Shown here piece by piece: positions 50,242-59,790 of a stretch of DNA of 64,000 nucleotides. The number at the start of each line of letters is the position of its first letter. The first letter of the stretch is position 1. The notes below the pieces were generated by a model. That model saw only the letters and a program-made list of their open reading frames with translations, had not been told where the DNA came from and ran no database searches. A program made the translations under genes and the position numbers. The stretch is from SXRF01 sp038043465. Its GTDB lineage: Bacteria; Pseudomonadota; Alphaproteobacteria; Rickettsiales; SXRF01. Location of the stretch: NCBI GenBank assembly GCA_038043465.1, contig JBBTBX010000011.1, forward strand, positions 1-64,000, written 5' to 3'.

Positions 50242-51633
50242 TCACCATCCGGTTGGAACATTGCCGACTGCCACCTTCACATTATTGCGCCCGCTATTCT
50301 TAGCGATGTATAACGCTTCATCTGCCCGCTTAATAAATTTCTCTGCGGTGTCTCCCTCTCCTGTCAGGTTTGCGATACCAATGCTGACTGTAAGGTTAAT
50401 TGTATTTCTGCTATCATCTATGACAAAAAGAGTCTTCTCAACCAACTCCCGCATACGATTTGCTACACCGAGGGCAGAAGTTGGATCTGTTTCTGGCATG
50501 AGCATTACAAACTCTTCTCCACCAAAACGCGCCGGCAAATCTGTGGCTCGCGCTGCTCTGGTTATTATTGCAGCAAGTTGTTTTAAAACCATATCCCCAG
50601 CGTCATGACCATATGTATCATTTACATTTTTAAAATGATCCATATCCATAATTATCAACGCGAGTTTTTTTGAACTTTTTGTTGCCTGTTTGATCATATT
50701 GCCCAAGTGGGCATTTAAATAATGTCTGTTATAAAGACCAGTTAAACCATCAGTAAGTGCCATTGATACACTTTTTTGATATTGAGCTTTCAGTTCATCC
50801 TGATAAAATTTGCGATGAAGCTGGGTGCGTATACGAACAGCCATTTCATTTTTATCAACCGGCACGGTTAGATAATCATTGATACCCATTTCCAGAGCCT
50901 TAAGCATAATATGACGTTCGTCTTCATCAATAAACACTATTATAGGAACATGCCGTGTTTCTTCCTGGCTTTTTATGTAGGAAGCAAGGCGGAGACCATC
51001 CATTCCGGCAAGTAAGGTACTAACAATAATTACGTCGAAATCACCATTTTTCGCGGTTTCCAAAGCCAGTTCAGGGTCTTCTACCAGAGTTGTTTTATAT
51101 TTCTCGTCAAGCTTTGCCAGAACCTGTTTAGATTGAACGCTATCATCATCAACCAAAAGAATTTTCGCACCAGTAACATCAGCGATAAAATCACTTTTCT
51201 GTTCCGAATCAATACCCATCTGGATGCCTGTCATATTACGTAAGCGCAGCTCATCCAATAAAGTTTTTATTCTTATTAAAGATTTTACGCGGGCAAACAA
51301 CGACACATCGTTTATAGGCTTGGTGATAAAATCATCAGCTCCAGATTCCAGACCTTTCAAGCGGTCAGATTTTTCTGAAAGTGCCGTAACCATAACTACG
51401 GGTATATGTGCAATCTCAGGGTCAGTTTTGAGTTTTATACAGGTTTCAAAACCATCCATACCAGGCATCATAACATCAAGTAAAATCAAATCAGGTTTAA
51501 ATTTTTTGGCTTTTTCAAGTGCTTCAAACCCATCGACTGCAGTGATAACTTTATAGTAATCACTAATCAGCTTTGCTTCTAATAATTTTACGTTTGCCGG
51601 AACGTCATCAACTACTAATATCTGAGCTGTCAT
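50242..51633 (-). CDS. pleD: PleD-type response regulator diguanylate cyclase
   Basis: A 463-residue protein with two receiver domains and GGDEF. REC1 keeps its phospho-acceptor (DLILLDVMMPGMDGFETC). REC2 (about 150-270) lacks the aspartate at the matching position (VIIVSTLLAGMDG), as in PleD adaptor domains. The GGDEF domain ends in RATDLPARFGGEEFVML: the active site is GGEEF and the RATD upstream is the inhibitory I-site. It makes c-di-GMP in polar development in Caulobacter. It follows divK by 6 bp. Confidence 0.95.
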   Translation of the reverse strand: MTAQILVVDDVPANVKLLEAKLISDYYKVITAVDGFEALEKAKKFKPDLILLDVMMPGMDGFETCIKLKTDPEIAHIPVVMVTALSEKSDRLKGLESGADDFITKPINDVSLFARVKSLIRIKTLLDELRLRNMTGIQMGIDSEQKSDFIADVTGAKILLVDDDSVQSKQVLAKLDEKYKTTLVEDPELALETAKNGDFDVIIVSTLLAGMDGLRLASYIKSQEETRHVPIIVFIDEDERHIMLKALEMGINDYLTVPVDKNEMAVRIRTQLHRKFYQDELKAQYQKSVSMALTDGLTGLYNRHYLNAHLGNMIKQATKSSKKLALIIMDMDHFKNVNDTYGHDAGDMVLKQLAAIITRAARATDLPARFGGEEFVMLMPETDPTSALGVANRMRELVEKTLFVIDDSRNTINLTVSIGIANLTGEGDTAEKFIKRADEALYIAKNSGRNNVKVAVGNVPTGW

Positions 51634-51639
51634 AAAATT

Positions 51640-52020
51640 TTACAACACTTCCTTTTCGCCCAGAAACCTTCTTACAGTGTTAAGAAATGGTTGGATGGAG
51701 ATAGGCTTAGAAATATACGCCTCACATCCTGCGGATAAGATTTTTTCTTCGTCATCTTTCATCGCAAAAGCGGTAACCGCTATTATGGGAATGCTACTTA
51801 TTGATTCATCAGCTTTCAGTCTACGAGTAACATCCAGCCCTGAAATTTCCGGTAATTGTATATCCATTAACACAAGATCCGGACGCTCATTGCGGGTAAG
51901 CATAATAGCTTCGAGACCATCTTTTGTTTCCAGAGTTTCATAGCCGTGTGCAGCCAGAAGATCTCTAAACAATTTGAGATTCAGGTCGTTGTCTTCAACA
52001 ATCAATATTCTTTTTTTCAT
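51640..52020 (-). CDS. divK: Single-domain response regulator DivK
   Basis: A 126-residue receiver: ILIVEDNDLNLKLFRDLLAA with the acidic pair, phospho-Asp in LVLMDIQLPEISGLDVTRRL, switch Thr/Lys in IPIIAVTAFAM and AYISKPISIQPFL. It is typical of DivK, a polarity and cell-cycle regulator working with PleC/DivJ. It is the first gene of divK-pleD; the AT-rich 238 bp upstream, with no gene, hold its promoter. Confidence 0.93.
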   Translation of the reverse strand: MKKRILIVEDNDLNLKLFRDLLAAHGYETLETKDGLEAIMLTRNERPDLVLMDIQLPEISGLDVTRRLKADESISSIPIIAVTAFAMKDDEEKILSAGCEAYISKPISIQPFLNTVRRFLGEKEVL

Positions 52021-52258
52021 ATACTGTATAAGCGAAATGATTCCCGATATGTAATTGTTACATCCAAAGACTTAACAAACCACTAACTTGAAGAATTTTT
52101 ATGAAAAAAATAATATAATTATATATATTAATTAATATATTAACGTATTTTAAATATTTGATTTTCCTCTGCTATTGGTATTTATGATATTTTATTAGAA
52201 AAATCAATCAGTTAAACATATCGCTGTTGACATCTTCTCACAACTCAGCACTCACAAC

Positions 52259-53833
52259 TCAGAACTCAAGCAACTTCACCTGCTTCACGCTCGGAAGCTT
52301 GCCAATTTCTGCCAGCACTTCTTGAGAAACGGACTGATCAACTTCTACCAGCGCAATTGCTTCGCTGCCAGCTTCGTTGCGTCCTAGATGGAAATAAGCA
52401 ATATTGATTCCATTTTTGCCGAGCAAAGTACCAAGGCTACCGATAAATCCTGGTTTATCATCATTATTCACATACAGGGTTTTTGTCCCCAAGCCAGCTT
52501 CCAATTTAATGCCGTTTACTTCCACAATACGTGGTTTGTCAGCAAACAAAGTTCCAGCTACAGTACGTGTGCGCTTTTCAGTAACCACAGTGATGCGAAT
52601 CAAGGTTTGGTAATCCCCTGCCCGTTCATGGCTGGTAGCAGAAACTTCAATCCCACGCTCAGTAGCGATCACAGGCGCATTCACCATATTCACACCCTCG
52701 ATAAGCGGTGAGAGCAAACCTTTAAGCGCAACAGCAGTCAGCGGTTTAGTGTTTAGTTTTCCGGCCTTGCCTTCATAATCAATCTTTACCTGCTTCAGCC
52801 CTGTTTCGGTAAGCTGTCCAGCGAAGCTTCCAAGTTGGTCAGCTAACTGTAAGTAAGGCTTCAGCTTTGCTGCATCTTCCGCTGACATGGAAGGAATGTT
52901 TAGTGCATTAGTAACAGCACCGGTGGTCAAATAATCTGACATTTGTTCGGCAACTTGAACTGCAACATTTTCTTGCGCTTCTGCGGTCGATGCTCCCAGA
53001 TGCGGAGTGCAAATAACCTGTGGCATACCGAACAGTATATTTGTTTTTGCCGGCTCTTCTTCGAACACGTCAAACGCCGCACCCGCAACTTGCCCGCTTT
53101 CGATCGCAGCTTTAATATCCGCCTCATTCACCAGCCCACCACGCGCGCAGTTAATAACCCGCACTCCTTTTTTGCATTTAGCCAATGAATCTTTATTCAG
53201 GATATTTTTTGTGCCTTCGGTAAGTGGTGTATGTAGAGTTATAAAATCAGCGCGTTTGAGCAACTCATCAAGTTCTACTTTTTCAATATGGAGTGCTTCA
53301 GCCCGTTCTTTGGAAAGGAATGGGTCATAAGCCACCACTCGCATTTTTAGCCCCTGCGCGCGGTCGGCAACTATTGAACCGATATTCCCCGCACCAATCA
53401 AACCCAGAGTTTTACCAGCTAATTCTACACCCATGAACCCATTTTTTTCCCATTTACCGGCATGGGTAGAGCTATTAGCCTGTGGAATCTGCCGCGCCAA
53501 TGACATCATCAGCGAAATTGTATGTTCAGCAGTGGTTACAGAATTACCAAAAGGCGTATTCATCACCACCACACCGCTTGCAGTAGCCGCCGGAATATCA
53601 ACGTTATCAACCCCAATACCTGCGCGCCCGATAACTTTTAATTTCTTGCCAGCTTTGATAAGCTCTGCAGTAGCCTTAGTTGCTGAACGCACCGCCAGAC
53701 CGTCATATTCACCAATGATTTTGAGTATTTCTTCAGGCGATAAGCCCGTCTTAACATCAGCCTCCACCCCGCGTTGCTTGAAAACGTCAATGGCTTGTGT
53801 GGATAATTTATCGGCAATCAGAACTTTTGGCAT
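52259..53833 (-). CDS. serA: D-3-phosphoglycerate dehydrogenase, long form
   Basis: A 524-residue enzyme. The NAD-binding domain has GKTLGLIGAGNIGSIVADRA and the catalytic Arg/Glu/His region includes INCARGGLVNEADI and VICTPHLGASTAEAQENVAV. An intervening domain (about 330-450) and a C-terminal ACT domain follow (LYVNNDDKPGFIGSLGTLLG). It makes 3-phosphohydroxypyruvate, the first step of serine synthesis. serC lies just upstream across a repeat. Confidence 0.97.
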   Translation of the reverse strand: MPKVLIADKLSTQAIDVFKQRGVEADVKTGLSPEEILKIIGEYDGLAVRSATKATAELIKAGKKLKVIGRAGIGVDNVDIPAATASGVVVMNTPFGNSVTTAEHTISLMMSLARQIPQANSSTHAGKWEKNGFMGVELAGKTLGLIGAGNIGSIVADRAQGLKMRVVAYDPFLSKERAEALHIEKVELDELLKRADFITLHTPLTEGTKNILNKDSLAKCKKGVRVINCARGGLVNEADIKAAIESGQVAGAAFDVFEEEPAKTNILFGMPQVICTPHLGASTAEAQENVAVQVAEQMSDYLTTGAVTNALNIPSMSAEDAAKLKPYLQLADQLGSFAGQLTETGLKQVKIDYEGKAGKLNTKPLTAVALKGLLSPLIEGVNMVNAPVIATERGIEVSATSHERAGDYQTLIRITVVTEKRTRTVAGTLFADKPRIVEVNGIKLEAGLGTKTLYVNNDDKPGFIGSLGTLLGKNGINIAYFHLGRNEAGSEAIALVEVDQSVSQEVLAEIGKLPSVKQVKLLEF

Positions 53834-53869
53834 ATTTATTTTCCTTACTTTTTCTTGGGGATAATAATG

Positions 53870-53926
53870 GTTGGTTACTAGTTGCTAGTTGTCAGTTACT
53901 GGTAACTAGTAACCAGTAACTCATAA
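53870..53926. repeat. Short repeat with GTTACTGGT/ACCAGTAAC arms
   Basis: ACTAGTTGCTAGTTGTCAG is followed by the perfect inverted repeat GTTACTGGT-AACTAGTA-ACCAGTAAC. It resembles the repeat at 27849-27940. It lies between serC and serA. Confidence 0.6.
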
Positions 53927-53929
53927 CTT

Positions 53930-55093
53930 TTACGCTGCTTTCGCCTCGCTGTTTTTCACTTCATTCCATGCATAATCGAGCCATGGCAGAAGTTTTTCAA
54001 TATCTGAGGTTTCCACCGTTGCACCGCCCCATATACGAATTCCGGCAGGAGCGTCACGATACGCGCCGATGTCATAGGCAACGCCTTCTTTTTCAAGGAT
54101 AGATGCAATCTTTTTTGCCGCTTCTGCTTGAGCATCAGCACCTAACGAAGTAAACCAACTATCAGTTATTTTAAGGCAAATAGATGTGCAGGAAATGGTA
54201 TTTTTATCTTCCGCTAAAAACGCCGCCCAATTTGATTTGGCAACCCAACCTGCGATAGCTGCAAGGTTAGCTTCCGAACGCTTGATAAGCCCTTTAATTC
54301 CACCAACAGACTCACTCCATTTTAGCGCATCAATCTGGTCTTCTACACAAAGCATAGATGGCGTATTGATGGTTTCTCCTTTGAAAATTCCATCAATCAA
54401 TTTTCCAGCTTTTGTCATCTGGAAAATCTTTGGCAGCGGCCAAGCCGGTGTATAACTTTGCAGGCGTTCTACAGCGCGTGGCGATAGCGCAATCATTCCG
54501 TGCGCGGCTTCTCCACCCAGAACTTTCTGCCACGACCAGGTAACAACATCCAGCTTATCCCACGGCATATCCATAGCAAATACCGCCGAAGTCGCATCAC
54601 AAATCGCAAGCCCTTCACGATTAGCAGGAATCCAGTCACCATTCGGCACGCGTACACCTGAAGTCGTGCCGTTCCAAGTAAATACAACATCCCTATTCCA
54701 ATCGACTTTGGTGAGGTCAGGAAGTTTGCCGTAATCGGCTTTGTATATATTCAGGTCGGTTAGTCTTAGTTGATTTTTGCAATCAGCACCCCAGCCAGCA
54801 CCAAAACTTTCCCACGCCAAAATATCCACACCGCGCGCGCCAAGCAACGACCACATCGCCATTTCAATCGCCCCAGTATCAGAGGCAGGAACAATACCCA
54901 GAAGATAATTATCTGGCATACCCAATATCTTTTTGCTGCGGTCAATCACTTCCGCCAGCTTATTCTTTCCAAGTTTGGCGCGGTGCGAGCGACCAAGCGC
55001 GGCATCTTTCAGCGCATCAAACGACCAGCCCGGACGTTTGGCGCAAGGACCAGAAGAAAAACAATTATTTAACGGTTTAGATGTTGGTTTCAT
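53930..55093 (-). CDS. serC: Phosphoserine aminotransferase (serC, alphaproteobacterial type)
   Basis: A 387-residue class V aminotransferase from the ATG at 55093 (AAGGA upstream; TTG at 55099 is the alternative). NCFSSGPCAKRPGWSFDALK starts the protein, and GTTSGVRVPNGDWIPANREG and MDMPWDKLDVVTWSWQKVLG give the PLP lysine region. It converts 3-phosphohydroxypyruvate to phosphoserine. Paired with serA. Confidence 0.95.
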   Translation of the reverse strand: MKPTSKPLNNCFSSGPCAKRPGWSFDALKDAALGRSHRAKLGKNKLAEVIDRSKKILGMPDNYLLGIVPASDTGAIEMAMWSLLGARGVDILAWESFGAGWGADCKNQLRLTDLNIYKADYGKLPDLTKVDWNRDVVFTWNGTTSGVRVPNGDWIPANREGLAICDATSAVFAMDMPWDKLDVVTWSWQKVLGGEAAHGMIALSPRAVERLQSYTPAWPLPKIFQMTKAGKLIDGIFKGETINTPSMLCVEDQIDALKWSESVGGIKGLIKRSEANLAAIAGWVAKSNWAAFLAEDKNTISCTSICLKITDSWFTSLGADAQAEAAKKIASILEKEGVAYDIGAYRDAPAGIRIWGGATVETSDIEKLLPWLDYAWNEVKNSEAKAA

Positions 55094-55119
55094 TAGCAAT
55101 ATTCCTTATTATTGTTACT

Positions 55120-55201
55120 CGTCATTGCGACCCCGCACTTGTTGCGGGGGAAGCAATCCAGCAAAAAAAGTGGATTACCGTGCCTTCGGCTCGCAATGAC
55201 G
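55120..55201. repeat. Palindromic repeat family A, copy 3, with family B core
   Basis: GTCATTGCGACCCCGCACTT, then GTTGCGGGG, then GAAGCAATCCAGC ... GGATTACCGTGCC and TCGCAATGACG. The outer arms are family A but the left arm contains CCCCGCACTTGTTGCGGGG from family B. It lies upstream of serC. Confidence 0.75.
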
Positions 55202-55230
55202 GAAATTCAACTAATATCTAGCGACATTTT

Positions 55231-55977
55231 TTATGGCTGGCAAAGGGTTTTTACTGCCTCACACATCATATTTAACTGCTCTGGCTCGGAAAGGCGGTGA
55301 TTGCCGTCCTTAACAAGGGTGAGCCTAGAATTTTTTGAGGTAATAAGCTGCAAAAGTTTGGTGGAAACCTGCCACGGGACATCCTCGTCATTAGTCCCAT
55401 GTAGCAAGCGAACCGGCATATCCAGCTTTATTTCCTTATCCAGAAGCAGGTGGTTTCTAGCTTCTTCTATCAATCTCAGAGTGATAGGGTACGGTTCTTC
55501 ACCATAACAAGATGGCGCGTAATATACGCCTTCCTTCTGTAAAATTTCCTTTTGCTCGCCGTTTAACCGTTCCCATATCAGTTTTTCCGTAAAATCCGGC
55601 GCGGATGCAATCCCTGCAAATCCTGCTACTTTCTCACGTCTTTCTAATGCACAAAGCAAAGCAATCCAAGCCCCCATGCTGGAACCGACCAAAATATTAT
55701 TCTCTGCTCCAAGTTTGTCTATGACCGCCAGCGCATCATCCTTCCAAGCCCCGATAGTTCCTTCCTGAAACTTGCCGGAAGATTTCCCATGTCCGGTATA
55801 GTCAAAACGGATAAAACGCTGCCCCCGCTCTTTACAACTGGCTTCGAGTGCAGTAGCTTTTGAGCCTGTCATATCTGACTTAAACCCACCCATAAATATA
55901 ACGCAGGGAAGCGTTCCTTCAGTTAAAACATAAGCTAGGCGATGATTATCAGCTAATTCAAGAAAAGATGGTTGCAT
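55231..55977 (-). CDS. Alpha/beta hydrolase
   Basis: A 248-residue hydrolase: FIRFDYTGHGKSSGKFQEGT, then NILVGSSMGAWIALLCAL with the nucleophile Ser in GSSMG, LHGTNDEDVPWQVSTKL with the acid, and VKDGNHRLSEPEQL with the catalytic His. No signal peptide. Substrate unknown; the form matches the serine-aminopeptidase-like group. It converges with nothing close and is divergent from the glycosyltransferase. Confidence 0.87.
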   Translation of the reverse strand: MQPSFLELADNHRLAYVLTEGTLPCVIFMGGFKSDMTGSKATALEASCKERGQRFIRFDYTGHGKSSGKFQEGTIGAWKDDALAVIDKLGAENNILVGSSMGAWIALLCALERREKVAGFAGIASAPDFTEKLIWERLNGEQKEILQKEGVYYAPSCYGEEPYPITLRLIEEARNHLLLDKEIKLDMPVRLLHGTNDEDVPWQVSTKLLQLITSKNSRLTLVKDGNHRLSEPEQLNMMCEAVKTLCQP

Positions 55978-56035
55978 ATACTCTCATTTATATGTTTTTA
56001 TGTGATAAATCATACAAGTCATAATAAATAAGCCC

Positions 56036-57172
56036 ATGAATTACAAGCCACCTGTGATATTACAAGTTTTACCAGAACTACGCAGCGGCGGTGTAGAGCG
56101 TGGGACTATCGAAATTGCCAGTGCTATAGTTAAAGCTGGCGGAAAATCAATGGTAGCATCTTCCGGCGGGCCCATGACCAGCCAGTTGCAAAAGATAGGC
56201 GCAACTCATATTCAATTACCACTTGCCAGCAAAAATCCAATTATTATGTGGATAAATTCACTGAGGCTTGCCCATATAATTCGTAAACATAAAATAGATA
56301 TAATACACGCCCGCTCTCGTGCACCCGCATGGAGCGCATGGTTAGCAGCGCGAAAAACCGGATGTCATTTTGTCACCACATTTCATGGAACTTATGGGCT
56401 GAAAGGTAAATATAAAAAGCAATATAACAGCATAATGACAAGGGGCGAGAGAGTTATTGCCGTTTCACATTTCATTGCTAATCACATACAGGAAAATTAT
56501 GAAATAGACCCACAAAAATTACGTATTATTCATCGTGGCGTTGACTTAAACCTCTTTAATCCTGGGAGACATTCTACTGGGCATATGATTGAATTAACCA
56601 GCGAATGGCGATTACCGGAAGAATATCCGGTGATTCTTTTTCCCGGTCGTTTTGCCCGCTGGAAAGGGCAGGAAATATTCGTTAAAGCCCTTGCCCGCAT
56701 GTCACACCGCAATTTCTTCGCAGTTATTCTTGGTGATGATAAAGGGCATGAATCATACCGCGAGGAAATCGAGAAACTCATTATGGATTCTGATCTTGGC
56801 GGTCACGTCCGTATTGCTAGACATACGCATCATATAACCGAAGCATATATGTTGGCAAAATTAGTAGTTGCCACTTCTATTGAGCCGGAAGCCTTTGGCA
56901 GGGTTGTGTTAGAGGCGCAGGCAATGGGTAAACCGGTGATAGCAACCAATCATGGTGGGCCTCAGGAAACGGTAATTGATAAGGAAACCGGTCTGCTTAT
57001 TGCGCCGGGTGATGCGGAGGCTCTGGCAGAAGCTATTGAGAGTGTGCTTGCCATGCCCGATGATTTACAAAAACAGGTAGAGCGCGATGCAATGGCGAAT
57101 GCCCAGTTATTTTCATTGGAAAAAATGTGTGATCAGACTATTCGTGTTTATCTTGAATTGCTTAATCTATAG
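56036..57172 (+). CDS. Family 4 glycosyltransferase
   Basis: A 378-residue GT-B enzyme: ILQVLPELRSGGVERGTIEI, then RVIAVSHFIANHI, VILFPGRFARWKGQEIFVKA, VVATSIEPEAFGRVVLEAQA and MGKPVIATNHGGPQETVIDK. The E-x7-E motif is present. It probably builds lipopolysaccharide or another surface glycan. Divergent from the hydrolase gene. Confidence 0.93.
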   Translation: MNYKPPVILQVLPELRSGGVERGTIEIASAIVKAGGKSMVASSGGPMTSQLQKIGATHIQLPLASKNPIIMWINSLRLAHIIRKHKIDIIHARSRAPAWSAWLAARKTGCHFVTTFHGTYGLKGKYKKQYNSIMTRGERVIAVSHFIANHIQENYEIDPQKLRIIHRGVDLNLFNPGRHSTGHMIELTSEWRLPEEYPVILFPGRFARWKGQEIFVKALARMSHRNFFAVILGDDKGHESYREEIEKLIMDSDLGGHVRIARHTHHITEAYMLAKLVVATSIEPEAFGRVVLEAQAMGKPVIATNHGGPQETVIDKETGLLIAPGDAEALAEAIESVLAMPDDLQKQVERDAMANAQLFSLEKMCDQTIRVYLELLNL

Positions 57173-57182
57173 GAGAAGGATA

Positions 57183-57740
57183 ATGCCACTAAGAACCGTA
57201 GACGCAAAAACACTAAAGCAATGGCTTGATAATGGAGAAGCTGTATTGGTTGATGTACGCGAACCGGCAGAGAATAAAGCACAAAATATAAAAGGCTCGT
57301 TTTTGCTGCCGCTTTCTGAGGTGAATAAATCATCATTGCCTGATTGCAGCGGGAAAAAGTTGGTTATGCATTGCCGCAAAGGCGGACGTGGTGGGTCAGC
57401 CTGTGAAAAATTGCTATCTGAAGATCCTGCTCTTGAAATTTATAATCTTGAAGGTGGGATTACAGCATGGGAAGAAACAGGATATCCCATAAACGATTCT
57501 GGAAAGTTTTTTCTGCCATTAGATAGGCAGGTTCAGATAACCATAGGTATTGGTATTTTAGCAGCAAGCTTATTAGGATATTTTGTCAGCCCGTCATTTT
57601 TTCTTTTAACAGGATTTTTTGGTGCAGGGCTAACCTTCGCCGGACTGTCTGGCACTTGCGGTATGGCGATGCTGATAGCAAAAATGCCATGGAATCAAGC
57701 AACCAAAAGTGGCAATAGCTGTTGTATGCTGAAACATTAG
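57183..57740 (+). CDS. Rhodanese-DUF2892 fusion membrane protein
   Basis: A 185-residue protein from the ATG at 57183 (AGGAGAAGG upstream). Residues 5-105 are a rhodanese domain with the catalytic Cys in LVMHCRKGGRGGSACEKL; two hydrophobic segments of DUF2892 type follow (about 118-135 and 137-160), then SCCMLKH. The domain accepts sulfane sulfur at the membrane. Encoded 10 bp after the glycosyltransferase. Confidence 0.9.
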   Translation: MPLRTVDAKTLKQWLDNGEAVLVDVREPAENKAQNIKGSFLLPLSEVNKSSLPDCSGKKLVMHCRKGGRGGSACEKLLSEDPALEIYNLEGGITAWEETGYPINDSGKFFLPLDRQVQITIGIGILAASLLGYFVSPSFFLLTGFFGAGLTFAGLSGTCGMAMLIAKMPWNQATKSGNSCCMLKH

Positions 57741-57746
57741 GTGTTT

Positions 57747-58715
57747 CTATTTCACTTTACTCATTTCCAACATTCGCTCTAATGGTTTTTTTGCGCGTAT
57801 TATAAGGTCTTGTGAGAGTTCGAGTGCTGGAGCGCGGTTTTTCATACAGTTATAAATCTTCTCCAGTGTATTTAGTTTCATATACGGGCACTCATTACAG
57901 GAAACACAAGCACCAGCCGATTCTCCAGCCACACTAGGAACATCATAAAAAACGCTACCCGGCGAAAGTTTTTTCATCTGGTGGAAAATACCCATTTCCG
58001 TCAGCACTATAAAACTCTGTCCTGGTCGTTCCTGAGTGTAACGTAGCAGTGAAGATGTAGAGCCAATATGCTTTGCATAACGCAGTAGAGTTTCCGGACA
58101 TTCAGGATGGGCAATAATATGTGCTTCTGGGTGTAATGTTTTCAATTTAATCAGCTCTTGCTCAGAAAACCTTTCATGCACCATGCATGTACCATCCCAA
58201 AGCAGCATATCTCGTCCGGTTTTTTTATTTAAATACCCACCCAGATATTTATCGGGCGCGAAAATAATTTTCTGTTCTTTGGGAAGCTGGTTAATTATCA
58301 TTTCAGCATTGCTGGAGGTAACTATAATATCAGATAAAGCCTTTATTTCCGCAGAACAATTGATATAAGTTATAACCATATGATCGGGATGTTTTGCCTT
58401 AAATGCAGCAAATTCTTTAGGTGGGCAGGAATCCTCAAGCGAGCAGCCAGCCTTCATATCTGGTATTAGAACCAGCTTATCTGGATTTAATATTTTCGCC
58501 CCTTCCGCCATAAAACGCACACCACAAAATACAATCACATCAGCATTTGTGGTTGCTGCCCGCCTTGCTAATTCCAGTGAATCGCCAACAAAATCGGCCA
58601 AGTCCTGAATTTCATCATCCTGATAATAATGCGCAAGTATAACCGCATTCATCTCACGACGTAGATGATTTATTTCTTCTTCAAAATCTATATTAATCCT
58701 GGCTAAATTATTCAT
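57747..58715 (-). CDS. nadA: Quinolinate synthase A
   Basis: A 322-residue enzyme from the ATG at 58715; a TTG at 58769 would overlap gpsA. NAVILAHYYQDDEIQDLADF, FCGVRFMAEGAKILNP, NCSAEIKALSDIIVTSSNA and ESAGACVSCNECPYMKLNTL carry the conserved 4Fe-4S cysteines. It forms quinolinate from iminoaspartate and DHAP for NAD synthesis. No nadB or nadC lies beside it. Confidence 0.95.
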   Translation of the reverse strand: MNNLARINIDFEEEINHLRREMNAVILAHYYQDDEIQDLADFVGDSLELARRAATTNADVIVFCGVRFMAEGAKILNPDKLVLIPDMKAGCSLEDSCPPKEFAAFKAKHPDHMVITYINCSAEIKALSDIIVTSSNAEMIINQLPKEQKIIFAPDKYLGGYLNKKTGRDMLLWDGTCMVHERFSEQELIKLKTLHPEAHIIAHPECPETLLRYAKHIGSTSSLLRYTQERPGQSFIVLTEMGIFHQMKKLSPGSVFYDVPSVAGESAGACVSCNECPYMKLNTLEKIYNCMKNRAPALELSQDLIIRAKKPLERMLEMSKVK

Positions 58716-58749
58716 AGTTTCCCGATTATAGCGTAAATCCAACCAAACA

Positions 58750-59754
58750 TTAAATGGTTTCGCTAACAAAAGGCCTCTCTAATAGAGTTTCTATCACATG
58801 CTCAACAGGAGCATCTTCATGCACTATACGGTAGACTGCTTCACAAATAGGCATGGAAACATTATGTTTTCTGGCTATTTTGCATATGGATTCTGAGGAA
58901 ATAACGCCTTCCAGAGCTGTCCTTCCACGGCTACTAAGCAATTCGTCTTTGGCTTTGCCTTGTCCAATAGCTAAACCGAACGACATATTACGTGATTTTT
59001 CGCTGCCGCAGGTAAGAATCAGATCTCCAAGACCAGAAAGTCCCATGAGAGTTTCGTATTTACCGCCATTGGCAACCGTAAAACGACTCATCTCAGCAAA
59101 TCCACGCGTTACCAGTGCGGCACGTGCATTTTCTCCCAATTTCTTTCCTATGGCAATACCACAGGCAATAGCAACGACATTCTTCACAACACCGCCAATC
59201 TGGGTGCCTATAATATCATCGGTCATATACGGACGGAATAAGCGTCCTCCAATGGCATGCATCAGGGTATCCCATAAATTACTATCAGCACAGGCTAGAG
59301 TCGTCGCCGTTGGCAATCCTTTGGCTGCCTCGTCGGCAAAGTTAGGGCCGGAAAGAATGGCTACCGGATTATGCGGTAAAATAGCTTTCACCACATCACT
59401 CATGAACATAAGGCTTCCGCGTTCAATTCCCTTGCTTGCAATCACGATAATAACATCGGGAGATAGCATATCTGAAATCGATATGCACATAGTACGCAAA
59501 CCATATGATGGCATTGCAAGAATTAAAACATCACTACGACATACGTCGATAAAACGATCAGTAACCTCAATATTAGGATCGATAAAGACAGAAGGTAGAT
59601 AAATGTCATTCATTCTCTTCTGTTTAATAGAAGCTATGACATTGTTATTCCTTGTACCCAGAGTAACCTTGCTGCCGGCACGATTAGCAACAATGCTGAG
59701 AGCAGTCCCCCAAGCACCACCGCCAATCACTCCGACTCGACAATTATTCTGCAT
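58750..59754 (-). CDS. gpsA: Glycerol-3-phosphate dehydrogenase (NAD(P)+)
   Basis: A 334-residue enzyme: VGVIGGGAWGTALSIVANRA (NAD loop), ILSGPNFADEAAKGLPTATT, IGGVVKNVVAIACGIAIGKK with the catalytic lysine, and GLSGLGDLILTCGSEKSRN. It makes sn-glycerol 3-phosphate for phospholipids. It lies between nadA and virB9. Confidence 0.96.
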   Translation of the reverse strand: MQNNCRVGVIGGGAWGTALSIVANRAGSKVTLGTRNNNVIASIKQKRMNDIYLPSVFIDPNIEVTDRFIDVCRSDVLILAMPSYGLRTMCISISDMLSPDVIIVIASKGIERGSLMFMSDVVKAILPHNPVAILSGPNFADEAAKGLPTATTLACADSNLWDTLMHAIGGRLFRPYMTDDIIGTQIGGVVKNVVAIACGIAIGKKLGENARAALVTRGFAEMSRFTVANGGKYETLMGLSGLGDLILTCGSEKSRNMSFGLAIGQGKAKDELLSSRGRTALEGVISSESICKIARKHNVSMPICEAVYRIVHEDAPVEHVIETLLERPFVSETI

Positions 59755-59790
59755 ACAAAACGCTGATTACACAATTCACTAAGTATGCCT

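Noticed and set aside
58853..59602. A 249-codon plus-strand open frame
   Set aside because: Antisense to gpsA, which has all family motifs; a typical shadow frame.
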